A stretch of 62,937 nucleotides of DNA from Luteimonas salinisoli (GCF_013425525.1 NZ_JACCKA010000001.1:1-62937); one strand, 5' to 3'. Shown: positions 19,399-28,456, counted from the first letter of the stretch. The notes: a model not told the origin generated them from the letters alone. Made by a program: numbers and translations.

Positions 19399-20079
19399 TC
19401 AATGGAGCTGGAGCACAGCGGGGCGTTTGGCGTGTCCCAACGCCGAGCTTGCGGGCAGCGAGATGCCGCAGGGCAGGCTACCGGCAGCCGTACCCGAAGC
19501 CGCGCCCCGATAGACCGCCTGCCCTTCCCCCACGCGGACACGGGAGCGTGCCCCCTTCCCGAGCCGCTGCGCCTCCACCTGATCGAGGAGGTCGCGCACC
19601 GCCGCGGCGCCTTCGAAGATCGCCCGACCCAACATGGGCAGGGTGTGGTCGGCCTGCTCGCCCGCGCGGGCGGCCGCCACCACGCCGCCATGCGCCGAGA
19701 TGGTCTGGATCAGCCGGCCGAGCGCGTCGATCTGGTCCAGAGTGACGCCGAAGGTGAAGCGTTCGCTTGCGGCGGCGTAAGCCTGCGGGAGTAGGGCCTC
19801 CGCCTTGGCGGCGGGCCCATCTGCCGCGGCCTGCCGGTGGGCCGGCCAGGACACGGCCTCCAGCACCAGGGTGGCCTGCGCCGCCAGCAGCTCCAGGCAG
19901 ATCGCCAGATCGGCAGCGCCCGCTTCGGGCATCCACCCTTGCCGTTCCGCCGACGTGCGCGGTTGCGCCAGCCGGGACAGGAACACCATGTGATCGCGCA
20001 GTTTCTCCAGCCGAAGCTGGCTGTCTTCCGGCAGGAAATAGCCCGGCACCTGCAGATCGTCCGATTCACGGTTCGACAT
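19399..20079 (-). CDS. XAC0095-like protein
   Basis: 226 residues from ATG 20079 (AAGGAGGAGG upstream). The N terminus VPGYFLPEDSQLRLEKLRDH followed by MVFLSRLAQPR is typical of the XAC0095-like family, found in xanthomonads and of unknown function. The middle is helical; the last ~40 residues (GQAVYRGAASGTAAGS...) look atypical and may result from a frameshift or extension. The gene is preceded by a large folded leader (20134-20305). Confidence 0.7.
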   Translation of the reverse strand: MSNRESDDLQVPGYFLPEDSQLRLEKLRDHMVFLSRLAQPRTSAERQGWMPEAGAADLAICLELLAAQATLVLEAVSWPAHRQAAADGPAAKAEALLPQAYAAASERFTFGVTLDQIDALGRLIQTISAHGGVVAAARAGEQADHTLPMLGRAIFEGAAAVRDLLDQVEAQRLGKGARSRVRVGEGQAVYRGAASGTAAGSLPCGISLPASSALGHAKRPAVLQLH

Positions 20080-20133
20080 CGTTGCCTCCTCCTTCCATGA
20101 AGTGGCCGCCCACCGCGGCACGGCGGACGGGAA

Positions 20134-20305
20134 GTCGGGAGGTTAGAAACCGCACAGAGCCGGCGGGCGTATTTCCCCGAAGGGTGTTGTATTAGCCGCC
20201 CTCCCGACGCAGGCATCGCGTCGGTCGTGCCCGCAGCAGCACGGGCACAAAAACCCACTGGATTTTCGGAGGTGGGCACCGCTCTGTGTGGAGTTTCTAC
20301 GCTCC
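20134..20305 (-). ncRNA. Candidate structured leader RNA of the XAC0095-like gene
   Basis: Read on the minus strand, an 18-bp interrupted closing stem joins GGAG-AGAAAC-CACAGAGC (about 20281-20305) to GCTCTGTG-GTTTCT-CTCC (about 20138-20160). Inside are four hairpins: CCCAC/GTGGG (20254-20276), GTGCCCG/CGGGCAC (20227-20248), CGACGC/GCGTCG (20205-20223) and GGCGG/CCGCC (20162-20200) enclosing a CCCC-GAA-GGG loop. The 9-mer at 20134-20142 is also perfectly complementary to 20200-20208, so a second fold that breaks the closing stem is possible. The start codon lies 55 nt downstream. Confidence 0.6.
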
Positions 20306-20503
20306 GTAGGCGTGAGTTTGCTATGAGCCAAGGGCACCGTCAAGCGCCATTTCGAGCGCAATTTCATCGTGCCATTCGCAAGTAGTTCCCGCGCACCGTG
20401 CTCCAAAAGATCGCTCTTGCTCACGACGACTTGTAATCGCCCAGGACGAGCTTCACCATACGAAACCCCGCGCAGCGAGCGATGGTTCGAGACTGACTAA
20501 CCT

Positions 20504-20869
20504 ATGACGTTGACGCAAGACCAAGTAATTGCGGCACTACAAGCCGCACTACGTGAGTTCCGAACACATCATCCTGATATCACGGCGGCGCGTATCCTCA
20601 CCCTTCTCGCCGTCGCCCGCAGTCCCGGCATCCAACAGAGCGAAATTAGCTCCGCAATTGGAGATATGTCGCAGGCGGCTTCCAGCCGCAACGTGCTTGA
20701 CTGGACTGAGCTCAATAGCGCGCGTCAAGTCGGTCCCGACTTCATCGCACAGCGCCCCGATCCGAACTTCCGTAAGCGCAACGTTCTATACCTTACTCCG
20801 AAAGGCCATGCCTTCCTCGGCAAGATCGCCAGTACGGTCAACGCACGAATCGATAGACGCACTAGCTGA
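20504..20869 (+). CDS. MarR-like winged-helix protein
   Basis: 121 residues. The winged-helix pattern is ILTLLAVARSPGIQQSEISSAI, then SQAASSRNVLDW (recognition helix) and the wing RKRNVLYLTPKGHAFL. It has no extra sensor domain. AT-richer codon use than the core genes points to acquisition. It is divergent from the XAC0095-like gene and convergent with the res gene; its target is unknown. Confidence 0.7.
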   Translation: MTLTQDQVIAALQAALREFRTHHPDITAARILTLLAVARSPGIQQSEISSAIGDMSQAASSRNVLDWTELNSARQVGPDFIAQRPDPNFRKRNVLYLTPKGHAFLGKIASTVNARIDRRTS

Positions 20870-21028
20870 GCCTTTTTTCGCATTCCTGCGAACGTCGCGT
20901 ACCAACCTTCCGGTTGCAATAGGAGAACGTGAGCGCCCGACTGCCACTGCGGCTTGTACCGGCATCGGGTTCGTATCGAGGTGATCCACACCTTGGGCTT
21001 CTTCTGTTGCTCCGCCAATGCGTTCCGG

Positions 21029-23680
21029 TCAAGTCCTCGCGATAGCGTTCGCGATCTGCTGGTCGATGTCGCGCCCTTCGTCATCCTTCTCGCGCGGCAT
21101 CAGATAGATCCCGTTGGAGTATTTTCGCGCCCAGAGTTCGCCGACCGCGCGCTTGGCGACGTTCTTCGGGTGGTCGTAGCGGTCATCGCCCTTGTACTCG
21201 ATCACGAAGATGCGGCCGTCCTTCAACTTCGCAATGAAGTCGGGATAGGTGGAGCCGGTCGCGGTCGGGAAGCGGAACTGCGTCGGATGGGGCAGGTTCC
21301 GCACCCACACTTCGACATCGGGATTGCGCTCGATGGCCAGCGCGCAGCGGTACTCCTCCGCCGGGGTTCCATCCCTGCGGCGGTACGGAAGATCACCGGG
21401 CACCGCATAGTAGTGCTTCGGCCACTCCTGCGGAGCTGGACACGGCGACCGCATGGGATAGGCCAGATTCGAGAAGGAGAACACGACAGCCGGATCAACC
21501 ACCACTTCATCCAGCGCGAACAGCCGTTGGTGGGCTTGGTTGCCGCGCTGCGCACGAGCCTCGTCCAACAGCGCTAAAAGACGCCGTGCAATGATGAAGC
21601 GACCACGTACCAGTTGACCCAGGCTGTATCCCTTGCGCTTCAACGGAGCGATGGCGCGGGCGATCCATTCCACCATCGTTTCCTGTCGTACGTCGTTCTG
21701 GACCACCTTACTTTCGAGCCACACCAGCAGGTCGGCCTCCTGCCAGTCACCAGTTAGGCCGGACAGATACTCGGCCTGTGGTTCCTGGACCATCTTCATC
21801 TTCACAGCCCTCTCGACAAGGTCAATCTCCCAGGTCTGCGTGCGCGTATCGAACGTCAGCGTATCAAGGGTGCCCGCCGAGTCGGCTGGGTTCCAGAACC
21901 CGTCTTCCACCAGCAAGTCGTTCTCGACAGGGACCACGCGGTCGCCGAACTTGATCGACAGCTGCGGTACCTCGAACTTCACGCCCTTCTGCGCGGGTGT
22001 CTCCCGCAACTGAGCCCTCGTGTTGTGCTGTTCGAGCGACGTTCGCACGCTGTCACGCGTCTTCCCGGAGAACAGCTTGGCGATGGCCTCGACGCTCTCG
22101 GGCTGGATGGCACCCTGGACCACAACCTCGAACTTGCCGTCCTCGACGGCTGGCTCGATCCGGATGCTCGCCAGATCGCCTGCAGGCACGTTCGCCAGAT
22201 CCGGCTTCTTCCCTGCCGTGAACCGAATCGTCTCCGCCATCAAGGCGGGGCGCTCATCTCCGCCTGGGATCAGGGCGGGTTGCATCGGAAGGTTCTGTGC
22301 GGCTTCCAGCCGCGAGAACCCCATGCTCTCCAAGTGGTCGGTGAACTCGACCGCCTTCGCCCCGAAGTAAGGCGAGACCACGTGCGCATAGGCCTTGTTC
22401 AACACAGGCTGGCTCCGTGTCCGCGCATAGGGCATGCGTAGCACGCGGCCAAGCAGCTGCTCGATGGCGGTCGCAGACTTTGTACCGGATACGGAGCAAA
22501 GTACATAAGCGAACGAGCAGTCCCAGCCCTCCTTCAGTGCCTCCATTGTGATGATGACGCGCACGGAGCAGTCTTCGGCGAACAGGTCGATTCCGTCCAG
22601 TTGGCGCTGGTCGCCCGTCGCGATCTTCACCCACTCCTTGTCGATGCGCTCGCCGTCCTCGCCTGTCAGGTGCTCGTAGATCGTCTCGACGGTGGCCTCG
22701 CCACCCCTGTGCTCGGCTTGGATCAACAGAATTGGCCGAATGTAGTCGGCTTCCTTCTTGGCGATCTCCTCGAGCTCTTGCCGTCGAAGCAAGGCATGGC
22801 GCAAGGCAACATCCCACCCGTCCAGATGCTCTTCCAACAGCACCGGCAGCTTGATCATCTCCTCGGCGAAGAGTTGCGAGGCCGAGACGCGCACCAGCAC
22901 ATTGCTGGCAGCCATGTCCGGCGTCGCAGTCAGCTCGATGATGGCGCTCGGCGCGAGGCGCTCATAGACAGTGCCAGACAGCTCGCTGGTAGCGTTGTGC
23001 GCTTCATCAGTGATAACCAGCGGGCGATAGAGACGCAGGAGATTGGCGAACGAGAACCTCGGCCCGCTGCCGCCATCGGCCTGCTCCAGTTCCGCGAACA
23101 CTTCGGCCTTGGGGAGGGCGATGAAATGAGGTTCCAGCGCCTCCTTGTGGGCATAGAAGTCCCGGATGTCGATGTCCTGAACACGAGCGGCGGCCATCGT
23201 GGCCACCACCACGCAGGTGCGATTGGCCAATTCCTGGGGCGTCAGCTGCTCGATGTCGTCGCTGTCGAACACCGAAACCTGTCCGCCGAACGCGTCATCG
23301 AGCTCCTGACGGTAGGGGTGGCGCCGGTTCTTCAAGGCGTCCAGCGTCTGTTGTTTGATCACGCGGCTCGGCACGAGCCACATGACCAACGGCCGGTCGC
23401 GGTCCAGCCAATTTTCAGCTGCGCACCGGATGAAGTGCGCACCCATCAGTGTCTTGCCGCCTCCTGTGGGAATGCGGATGGCAACATACGGCACCTCTCG
23501 CAGACTTGGTAGTTCCGCCCCGTCCTTGCCACGAAGGGGGCGATAGTCCGGCGCCAGCATCGTCTTCGGATCTGGATGGGCATGGACGGCAAATGCTGCC
23601 GCTACATCATGCTCCTGGGCGGCGCGCAGGAAGTCGCCAAGCCGTTCGAGCGCCTTTTCCTGGTAGCCTTTCAGTTCCAT
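21029..23680 (-). CDS. res: Type III restriction enzyme Res subunit (helicase-nuclease)
   Basis: 883 residues. Superfamily 2 helicase: Walker A IPTGGGKT (70-77), DEAH box ITDEAHN (225-228), ELTATP, and motif VI QLLGRVLRMPYA. The C terminus carries a PD-(D/E)xK nuclease: YPDF (Asp ~814) and VIEYKG (Glu ~827, Lys ~829). In complex with Mod it translocates on or diffuses along DNA and cuts when two unmethylated sites meet. Its ATG comes 5 nt after the mod stop, so the pair forms one operon. All motifs are intact, so it is probably active. Confidence 0.9.
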   Translation of the reverse strand: MELKGYQEKALERLGDFLRAAQEHDVAAAFAVHAHPDPKTMLAPDYRPLRGKDGAELPSLREVPYVAIRIPTGGGKTLMGAHFIRCAAENWLDRDRPLVMWLVPSRVIKQQTLDALKNRRHPYRQELDDAFGGQVSVFDSDDIEQLTPQELANRTCVVVATMAAARVQDIDIRDFYAHKEALEPHFIALPKAEVFAELEQADGGSGPRFSFANLLRLYRPLVITDEAHNATSELSGTVYERLAPSAIIELTATPDMAASNVLVRVSASQLFAEEMIKLPVLLEEHLDGWDVALRHALLRRQELEEIAKKEADYIRPILLIQAEHRGGEATVETIYEHLTGEDGERIDKEWVKIATGDQRQLDGIDLFAEDCSVRVIITMEALKEGWDCSFAYVLCSVSGTKSATAIEQLLGRVLRMPYARTRSQPVLNKAYAHVVSPYFGAKAVEFTDHLESMGFSRLEAAQNLPMQPALIPGGDERPALMAETIRFTAGKKPDLANVPAGDLASIRIEPAVEDGKFEVVVQGAIQPESVEAIAKLFSGKTRDSVRTSLEQHNTRAQLRETPAQKGVKFEVPQLSIKFGDRVVPVENDLLVEDGFWNPADSAGTLDTLTFDTRTQTWEIDLVERAVKMKMVQEPQAEYLSGLTGDWQEADLLVWLESKVVQNDVRQETMVEWIARAIAPLKRKGYSLGQLVRGRFIIARRLLALLDEARAQRGNQAHQRLFALDEVVVDPAVVFSFSNLAYPMRSPCPAPQEWPKHYYAVPGDLPYRRRDGTPAEEYRCALAIERNPDVEVWVRNLPHPTQFRFPTATGSTYPDFIAKLKDGRIFVIEYKGDDRYDHPKNVAKRAVGELWARKYSNGIYLMPREKDDEGRDIDQQIANAIART

Positions 23681-23684
23681 GCCA

Positions 23685-25202
23685 TTACCTCGCCCGGATA
23701 TCGTTCGGCGTCTTCTTGAACTTGATCCCCAGCGAGCGCAGGCGATCGTTGGTCATGTTCGTGCCCTCGCCGTAGATCACCTTCGGGCCGTCATGCTTCG
23801 GCAACCCCGCTAGCACCTTCATGGTCAGCATGTTGCCGCCCGAGAGCGATTGGTCACTAAGGATGCCGTTGTAGAGCAGGTAGTAGGCCGTGCCGCGGTG
23901 GATGCCCAGCAGCGGCGACCGCATGGCGCGCGTACTGCGGGCGGTTCCGGTTTCGGCGAACCAGACGTGGGCGGCTAGATGCTCGAACCTGATCTCGGGG
24001 TTGATGCGGCCCTGGTCATCGAACACCTTGGGACCGAGCTGATAGAAGCGGAAGCCTCCGCCACCCTTCCAGCCGACCGCCCCGGAAATGCCTCCCTGCT
24101 CGCCATCGACGACTTTGGTCATACGCGTCTGACAGTGCGTCCGCGCGTGCTCACCCATCTCAACCCCTATCCAACGGCGCCCCAGCTTGTGCGCCACGGC
24201 AGCCGTAGTCCCAGACCCGAGAAAGCTGTCTAGAACTAAGTCTCCTGGGCGGGATCCAACTTCCAGTATCAGTTTCATTAGCTTCTCGGGCTTCGGCGTC
24301 CCGAACACGTCGCCCCCGAACAGCGCAACGATCTCCTTCTTAGCATCCTGCGTGTGCCCGGCCTCATCGTAATGCCAGTATGTCTGTGGAACTCGGCCTT
24401 GTTTCACGTCGGTCAGAAAACGCTTCAATGATGGAGCGCTGTCCCCATCCTTGCCCCACCAGATCCTATTGTCGGCGTCAAGCTCCATCAATCGTGCTTT
24501 GGAGATCGACCAGTAGCGCCCGGACGGTGGGCCGGGGATGACCCTGCCGCTGGGGGTCTCGACTGGATAAATCCCGAGGCTGTACGAGTTGCGCGCCGAT
24601 AGGTCGCTAGTCTTCCATACTCCCCGTGGGTCGTTATCGGGGTTTTTATATGCCTTGTCTTGCTCTGCCGTGCGGGGCATCAGGTTGGGAAACCACTTGT
24701 CACCTTGCTTAGCGTAGACAAGCAGATTGTCGTGATCCACCGAAAAGTGTCGTGCGGATGACTTCGGTGAGTAGTTCTTCCGCCAGATCACGTTCGCGAT
24801 GAAGTTCCTGCGCCCGAAAACCTCGTCGCACATGACCTTAAAATAGTGCGACTCGTTATCGTCCAACGTGATCCAGATAGAACCTTCCTCACTGAGCAGT
24901 TCGCGCAGAAGCACCATGCGCGGATACATCATTGAGAGCCACTGAGCATGTTCCAAGTTGTCGTCGTAGTGCTCGAACGCGCTCTTGGTGTTGTACGGCG
25001 GGTCGATGAAGACGCACTTCACTTGCCCGGCGTAGTAGGGCAACAACGCCTTCAATGCCTCCAGGTTGTCGCCCTGGATCAGCATGTTCGGTCCGTCCTC
25101 GTCGCCGTGCGATAGAGATTTCACGGGTTGGAGCAGGCGATACGGTGTCTTCCCCGTCGCCTTCAAATCGTCGTTACGGTTGTGCCATTCAAGCCAAGGC
25201 AT
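23685..25202 (-). CDS. mod: Type III DNA adenine-N6 methyltransferase Mod subunit
   Basis: 505 residues, beta-class order: catalytic FIDPPYNT (DPPY 67-70) before the S-adenosylmethionine motif SFLGSGTTAA (~327-333), with the target-recognition region between (~130-300). Modifies adenine in an asymmetric site and gives specificity to Res. I chose ATG 25202 (MPWLEWHNRND), the usual opening of this family. It is shorter than classical Mod (~600-650 aa), as in many compact relatives. The recognition site cannot be predicted from sequence. Confidence 0.9.
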   Translation of the reverse strand: MPWLEWHNRNDDLKATGKTPYRLLQPVKSLSHGDEDGPNMLIQGDNLEALKALLPYYAGQVKCVFIDPPYNTKSAFEHYDDNLEHAQWLSMMYPRMVLLRELLSEEGSIWITLDDNESHYFKVMCDEVFGRRNFIANVIWRKNYSPKSSARHFSVDHDNLLVYAKQGDKWFPNLMPRTAEQDKAYKNPDNDPRGVWKTSDLSARNSYSLGIYPVETPSGRVIPGPPSGRYWSISKARLMELDADNRIWWGKDGDSAPSLKRFLTDVKQGRVPQTYWHYDEAGHTQDAKKEIVALFGGDVFGTPKPEKLMKLILEVGSRPGDLVLDSFLGSGTTAAVAHKLGRRWIGVEMGEHARTHCQTRMTKVVDGEQGGISGAVGWKGGGGFRFYQLGPKVFDDQGRINPEIRFEHLAAHVWFAETGTARSTRAMRSPLLGIHRGTAYYLLYNGILSDQSLSGGNMLTMKVLAGLPKHDGPKVIYGEGTNMTNDRLRSLGIKFKKTPNDIRAR

Positions 25203-25679
25203 CAAGGGTCCCCATGCGGCGCGGGCGCGTTGCCGCGCCTGCTGAACTTCGTGGGCGCCAGACTCGCCAGGCACCGTCGCACTCGATGATACCCGCCAGG
25301 GGGCAGGTTAGACCCACCTCCGTGTGGTCAGGCTTACGTATCTCTCGCCGAGCGCGACGGGATCCAGGACCTGGACTGAACCCGCTCCCTCAGGCATTCG
25401 GTCAAGCCGCTTGCTTCAGTCTTCTTGTGTAGTCCTTGGGCTACAAGCAACCCTGAGCGAGGAGTGCAGACGTGCTGGGTTGTAGAGGCTGGGGCGCAAT
25501 AGTTGCTGGCGCCCGCACCTATGGACCTCAGCGCCGAGGTACCACACTTTGAAAAGAACGACGCGAGTTCTTTCAAAGCCCGGAGAGGAATGAAAGCAGA
25601 CTTGGCTTCCGTCGGATCTGGCGCGCTATGGGTGGCTGGCTTCGATCCGGTCCAGACCGGAAGACCAAGGTCATGCTGT
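25203..25679. other. Gene-free stretch between mod and fic
   Basis: No gene with acceptable codon use on either strand and no clear terminator or repeat. It must hold the mod promoter unless mod is read from fic. Confidence 0.4.
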
Positions 25680-26840
25680 TCAAAACGGCTGCGCTCCTTC
25701 GCTGAGGATGTCAAGATACGATTGGTAGGCGAAGACCTTGTAGCGCTGCTTGCCGGTGACTTCGCGGATCACCGCCAGGTCTTGCATGATGGTGAGCCCT
25801 CGGCTGATGGCCGGTTTGGACAGGCCTGTTTCCTTCACCAGTAGAGCTGAGGTGCGCAGGGGATTGCGGGAGAATGCCTCGTGTAGCTGCAGCGCGGTCC
25901 CGGCAGTGCGGCCGGTGGTGCGCAGGCGATCACGGTCATCCTGGAAGAGGCGCAGGAGGCGCTGCGCGGTGTCCACGGCCTGCCCGGAAGTGGCGGCGAC
26001 ACCATCGAAGAAGAACCGCAGCCACCCTTCCCAGTCGCCGTGTGTCCTCACGGCATCCAAGCGCTGGTAGTACTCCTCGCGGCGGGATTTGAAGTAGAGG
26101 CTCAAGTAGAGGGAAGGCTCGTCCAGCAGGCCCGCGTCGCAGAGCATCAGCACGATCAGCAGGCGTCCGAGGCGGCCGTTGCCGTCGAGGAAGGGATGGA
26201 TGGTTTCGAACTGGACATGGGCCAGCCCGGCCCGCGCCAGCGGGGAGATGCCGTCTTCGGTGGAGTGCAGGAACTTCTCCAGTGCGCCGAGGCAATCGGC
26301 TACATGGTCGGCGGGCGGCGGTACGAACTGCGCGCGATCCGGGCTTGGCCCCCCGATCCATACCGGCGTGCGCCTGAATTCTCCGGGTGCCTTGCCGCTT
26401 CCGCGGCCCCGCCGCAGCAGATGCTCGTGCATTTCGCGCAGCAGCCGGAGCGACAGCGGAAAGCCACCGCGGATCCGGCCGAGTCCGTGCTCGAGCGCGT
26501 CGATGTAGTTCGAGACTTCGCGCACATCGTCCAGCGGTACGCCGGGCACTTCGTCGAGTTCGAACAGCAGCAGGTCGGACAGCGATGACTGCGTCCCTTC
26601 GATCTGCGACGACAACAGGGCTTCCTTACGGACGTACTGATAAAGGAACAATCCCGCATCGGGAAGGATGCGCGTCATGCCTTTCAGTTCGCCCAGGGCC
26701 ACCAGCGCTCTGTCGCGCAGAGTCGCCAGATCCTGGTTCAACTGGAGCGGTGGGTCGGGGGGCAGCGGTGCCGGAACAAAAGCACGGTAGGGCTGCCCAT
26801 TCAGGGTGCTAGTGACGTAGGTCCCCGTTTCCCTGACCAT
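25680..26840 (-). CDS. Fic-domain adenylyltransferase with N-terminal inhibitory helix and winged helix
   Basis: 386 residues. The Fic core motif HPFLDGNGRLGR (215-226) has every catalytic residue, so AMP transfer to hydroxyl side chains is expected. The N-terminal motif SSQIEGT (Glu ~81) is the (S/T)xxxE(G/N) inhibitory helix of class II Fic proteins, so activity is self-restrained. Residues ~310-380 form a winged helix (LLVKETGLSKPAISRGLTIM), giving a DNA-binding part. GGAG lies 8 nt before the ATG. Two palindromes sit directly upstream and probably serve autoregulation. The target protein is unknown; the neighbouring restriction genes suggest a defence setting. Confidence 0.9.
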   Translation of the reverse strand: MVRETGTYVTSTLNGQPYRAFVPAPLPPDPPLQLNQDLATLRDRALVALGELKGMTRILPDAGLFLYQYVRKEALLSSQIEGTQSSLSDLLLFELDEVPGVPLDDVREVSNYIDALEHGLGRIRGGFPLSLRLLREMHEHLLRRGRGSGKAPGEFRRTPVWIGGPSPDRAQFVPPPADHVADCLGALEKFLHSTEDGISPLARAGLAHVQFETIHPFLDGNGRLGRLLIVLMLCDAGLLDEPSLYLSLYFKSRREEYYQRLDAVRTHGDWEGWLRFFFDGVAATSGQAVDTAQRLLRLFQDDRDRLRTTGRTAGTALQLHEAFSRNPLRTSALLVKETGLSKPAISRGLTIMQDLAVIREVTGKQRYKVFAYQSYLDILSEGAQPF

Positions 26841-26851
26841 AGTCTCGCTCC

Positions 26852-26881
26852 AAGTAACGTTTCCGTCCGGAAACGTTACTT
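26852..26881. promoter_or_regulatory. Perfect operator palindrome at the fic promoter
   Basis: 14-bp arms AAGTAACGTTTCCG and CGGAAACGTTACTT around a 2-bp centre, ending 12 nt before the fic ATG. On the minus strand a TTGACG -35 box (26901-26896) lies 17 nt from a weak -10 that falls inside the upper arm, so binding here would block transcription. Confidence 0.8.
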
Positions 26882-26912
26882 AAAGGATCAGGCTGCGTCA
26901 ACGGGTCCGCTG

Positions 26913-26950
26913 GCGTTACTTAGATCCGCCAACACCAACCTAAGTAACGC
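26913..26950. promoter_or_regulatory. Second, spaced operator pair upstream of fic
   Basis: 10-bp arms GCGTTACTTA and TAAGTAACGC separated by 18 bp. They contain the same AAGTAACG half-site as the palindrome at 26852. The pair sits between the oleA stop (26956) and the fic promoter. Confidence 0.7.
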
Positions 26951-26955
26951 TTCCC

Positions 26956-27972
26956 CTACCAGACCACCTCGGCCATCGAGCAGTTCAGGCCCGAGCCGAT
27001 GCCGAGCAGGGCCACGCGGTCGCCCTTCTTCAGGCGGCCCATCTCGCGCAGCTTGCTGAGCACGATCGGCACCGAGGCCGGGCCGATGTTGCCGTGCTCG
27101 CCGAAGATGGTCATGACCTTCTTCGGGTCGATGCCCATGGCCTTGGTGAAGGCGGCGGTGTGCGCCTTGCTGACCTGGTGCACCACGAACTCGTCCAGCT
27201 CCTCCACCACCCAGCCCAGTTTCTGGGTGGCGACCTGGAAGGTCTTCTGGGCCAGCTTCACGCCCTCGATCAGCAGCATGCGGGTGTCGGTGATCATGCC
27301 GTCCAGGTTGCCGCGGCACAGCTTGTTCCACTCGGTGGCGGCGCGGGTCACGCCGCCGCGGTAGCGCGGGGCGCCCGGGGCCAGCTCGGCGCGCGCCAGC
27401 ACCATGCCCGCGGCGCCGGAGCCCAGGGTCAGGGTGGCCAGCTCGTTGCGGAAGTCCTCCTCGCTCACGTCCACACGGGTCATGCGCTCGAGGGTCTTCT
27501 CGTAGGCCAGGTCCGCGGTTTCGCCGTCCACCACCAGGGCGTAGTCGATCTCGCCGCGCTCGATCATGCGGCTGGCGATGTCCATGCCGTTGATGAAGGC
27601 GAGACACGCGTTGGCGATGTCGAAGTTCTGGCAGGTGTCCGGCAGGCCCAGGTTGCCGCTGACGATGCTGGCGGTGGACGGCTCCAGGTAGTCGCGGCTG
27701 ACCGAGGTGTTGACCAGCAGGCCGAGCCTGCCCGGGTCGATGCCGGCGTCGGCCAGCGCCTTCACCCCAGCCAGGGTGGCGGCGTCGGAGGCCAGCATGG
27801 CGCCGTCCCACAGGCGCCGGGCGTGGATGCCGGCGATGTCCTTGAGCACGTCGGTCCGGATGTTGAGCCGGTCGAGGGTGGGCTTGAGCCGTGCGTTGAT
27901 CTCGTCGGTCGAGAGCCGGCGCGGCGCGTCGATATGGGCCAGGCCGGCAATGGCGACGTGTTGAAACAGCAT
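26956..27972 (-). CDS. oleA: OleA, acyl-CoA Claisen-condensing thiolase
   Basis: 338 residues, KAS-III-like thiolase fold. Catalytic residues are Cys123 (IANACLAF), His265 (VVHQVSKAH), Asn295 (GEHGNIGP) and Glu97 (RDYLEPST). Their mutual spacing is identical to Cys143, His285, Asn315 and Glu117 of the Xanthomonas campestris OleA structure. It joins two fatty acyl-CoAs head to head to give a beta-keto acid for OleD, OleC and OleB. The partner genes lie 11 kb downstream on the same strand, beyond the accessory region. It has its own start with about 175 bp upstream free for a promoter. Confidence 0.93.
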   Translation of the reverse strand: MLFQHVAIAGLAHIDAPRRLSTDEINARLKPTLDRLNIRTDVLKDIAGIHARRLWDGAMLASDAATLAGVKALADAGIDPGRLGLLVNTSVSRDYLEPSTASIVSGNLGLPDTCQNFDIANACLAFINGMDIASRMIERGEIDYALVVDGETADLAYEKTLERMTRVDVSEEDFRNELATLTLGSGAAGMVLARAELAPGAPRYRGGVTRAATEWNKLCRGNLDGMITDTRMLLIEGVKLAQKTFQVATQKLGWVVEELDEFVVHQVSKAHTAAFTKAMGIDPKKVMTIFGEHGNIGPASVPIVLSKLREMGRLKKGDRVALLGIGSGLNCSMAEVVW

Positions 27973-28147
27973 GGCGGGCGCACCTTGGACAAAGGGCGCA
28001 TAGCTTACCGGCTTCGCCCCCCCGGCGCATGATTGTCCCGCCAGTGCGCCGGATACGGTTCACGCGGCGCAGGTCTGGGTGCACCGGAGCCGAGCTTTGG
28101 GCCGACATCGCTCCGGCCGACGCGGTGTGAACCCTCGGGTGAACGGT

Positions 28148-28456
28148 TCAGCCGCCGCAGCGCCACGCCGCGTAGCGCTGGCTGCCGCGCGCTGGCTCGG
28201 ACAGCGGATGCACGGTATCGGCACCGAGACCGGGCGCCTCGTTGCGGGCCAGGGTCTCCAGTTCCTCGCGCACCCGCAGCGGGTTGCGATCGATGAAGGC
28301 CACGCTGTGCTTGACCGAGACCTCCACCTCGCCGCGCTTCTCGCAGCCGCTGGGTGCGCTGGACGCGACCCGCACGGCGCTGGCGCCCGGCGCCATGTGG
28401 ACCCAGGTGCAGGCGCTGGCGGTCAGCGTGAGGACGAGCAGGACGGGCAGGCGCAT
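28148..28456 (-). CDS. DUF4156 lipoprotein
   Basis: 102 residues. Signal RLPVLLVLTLTASAC gives a lipidated Cys at ~16. The mature domain (GCEKRGEVEVSVKH, ARNEAPGLGADTVHPL, YAAWRC) matches the DUF4156 family of small envelope lipoproteins; the function is unknown. It lies about 100 bp after the M16 peptidase gene and on the same strand. Confidence 0.8.
   Translation of the reverse strand: MRLPVLLVLTLTASACTWVHMAPGASAVRVASSAPSGCEKRGEVEVSVKHSVAFIDRNPLRVREELETLARNEAPGLGADTVHPLSEPARGSQRYAAWRCGG

Noticed and set aside
20143..20424. Minus-strand frame of 93 codons across the folded leader
   Set aside because: The apparent protein is produced by the palindromic leader itself; hairpins explain the sequence better.
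25334..25714. Minus-strand frame between mod and fic
   Set aside because: Codon use is unlike the neighbours, it overlaps the fic end, and no family is recognisable.
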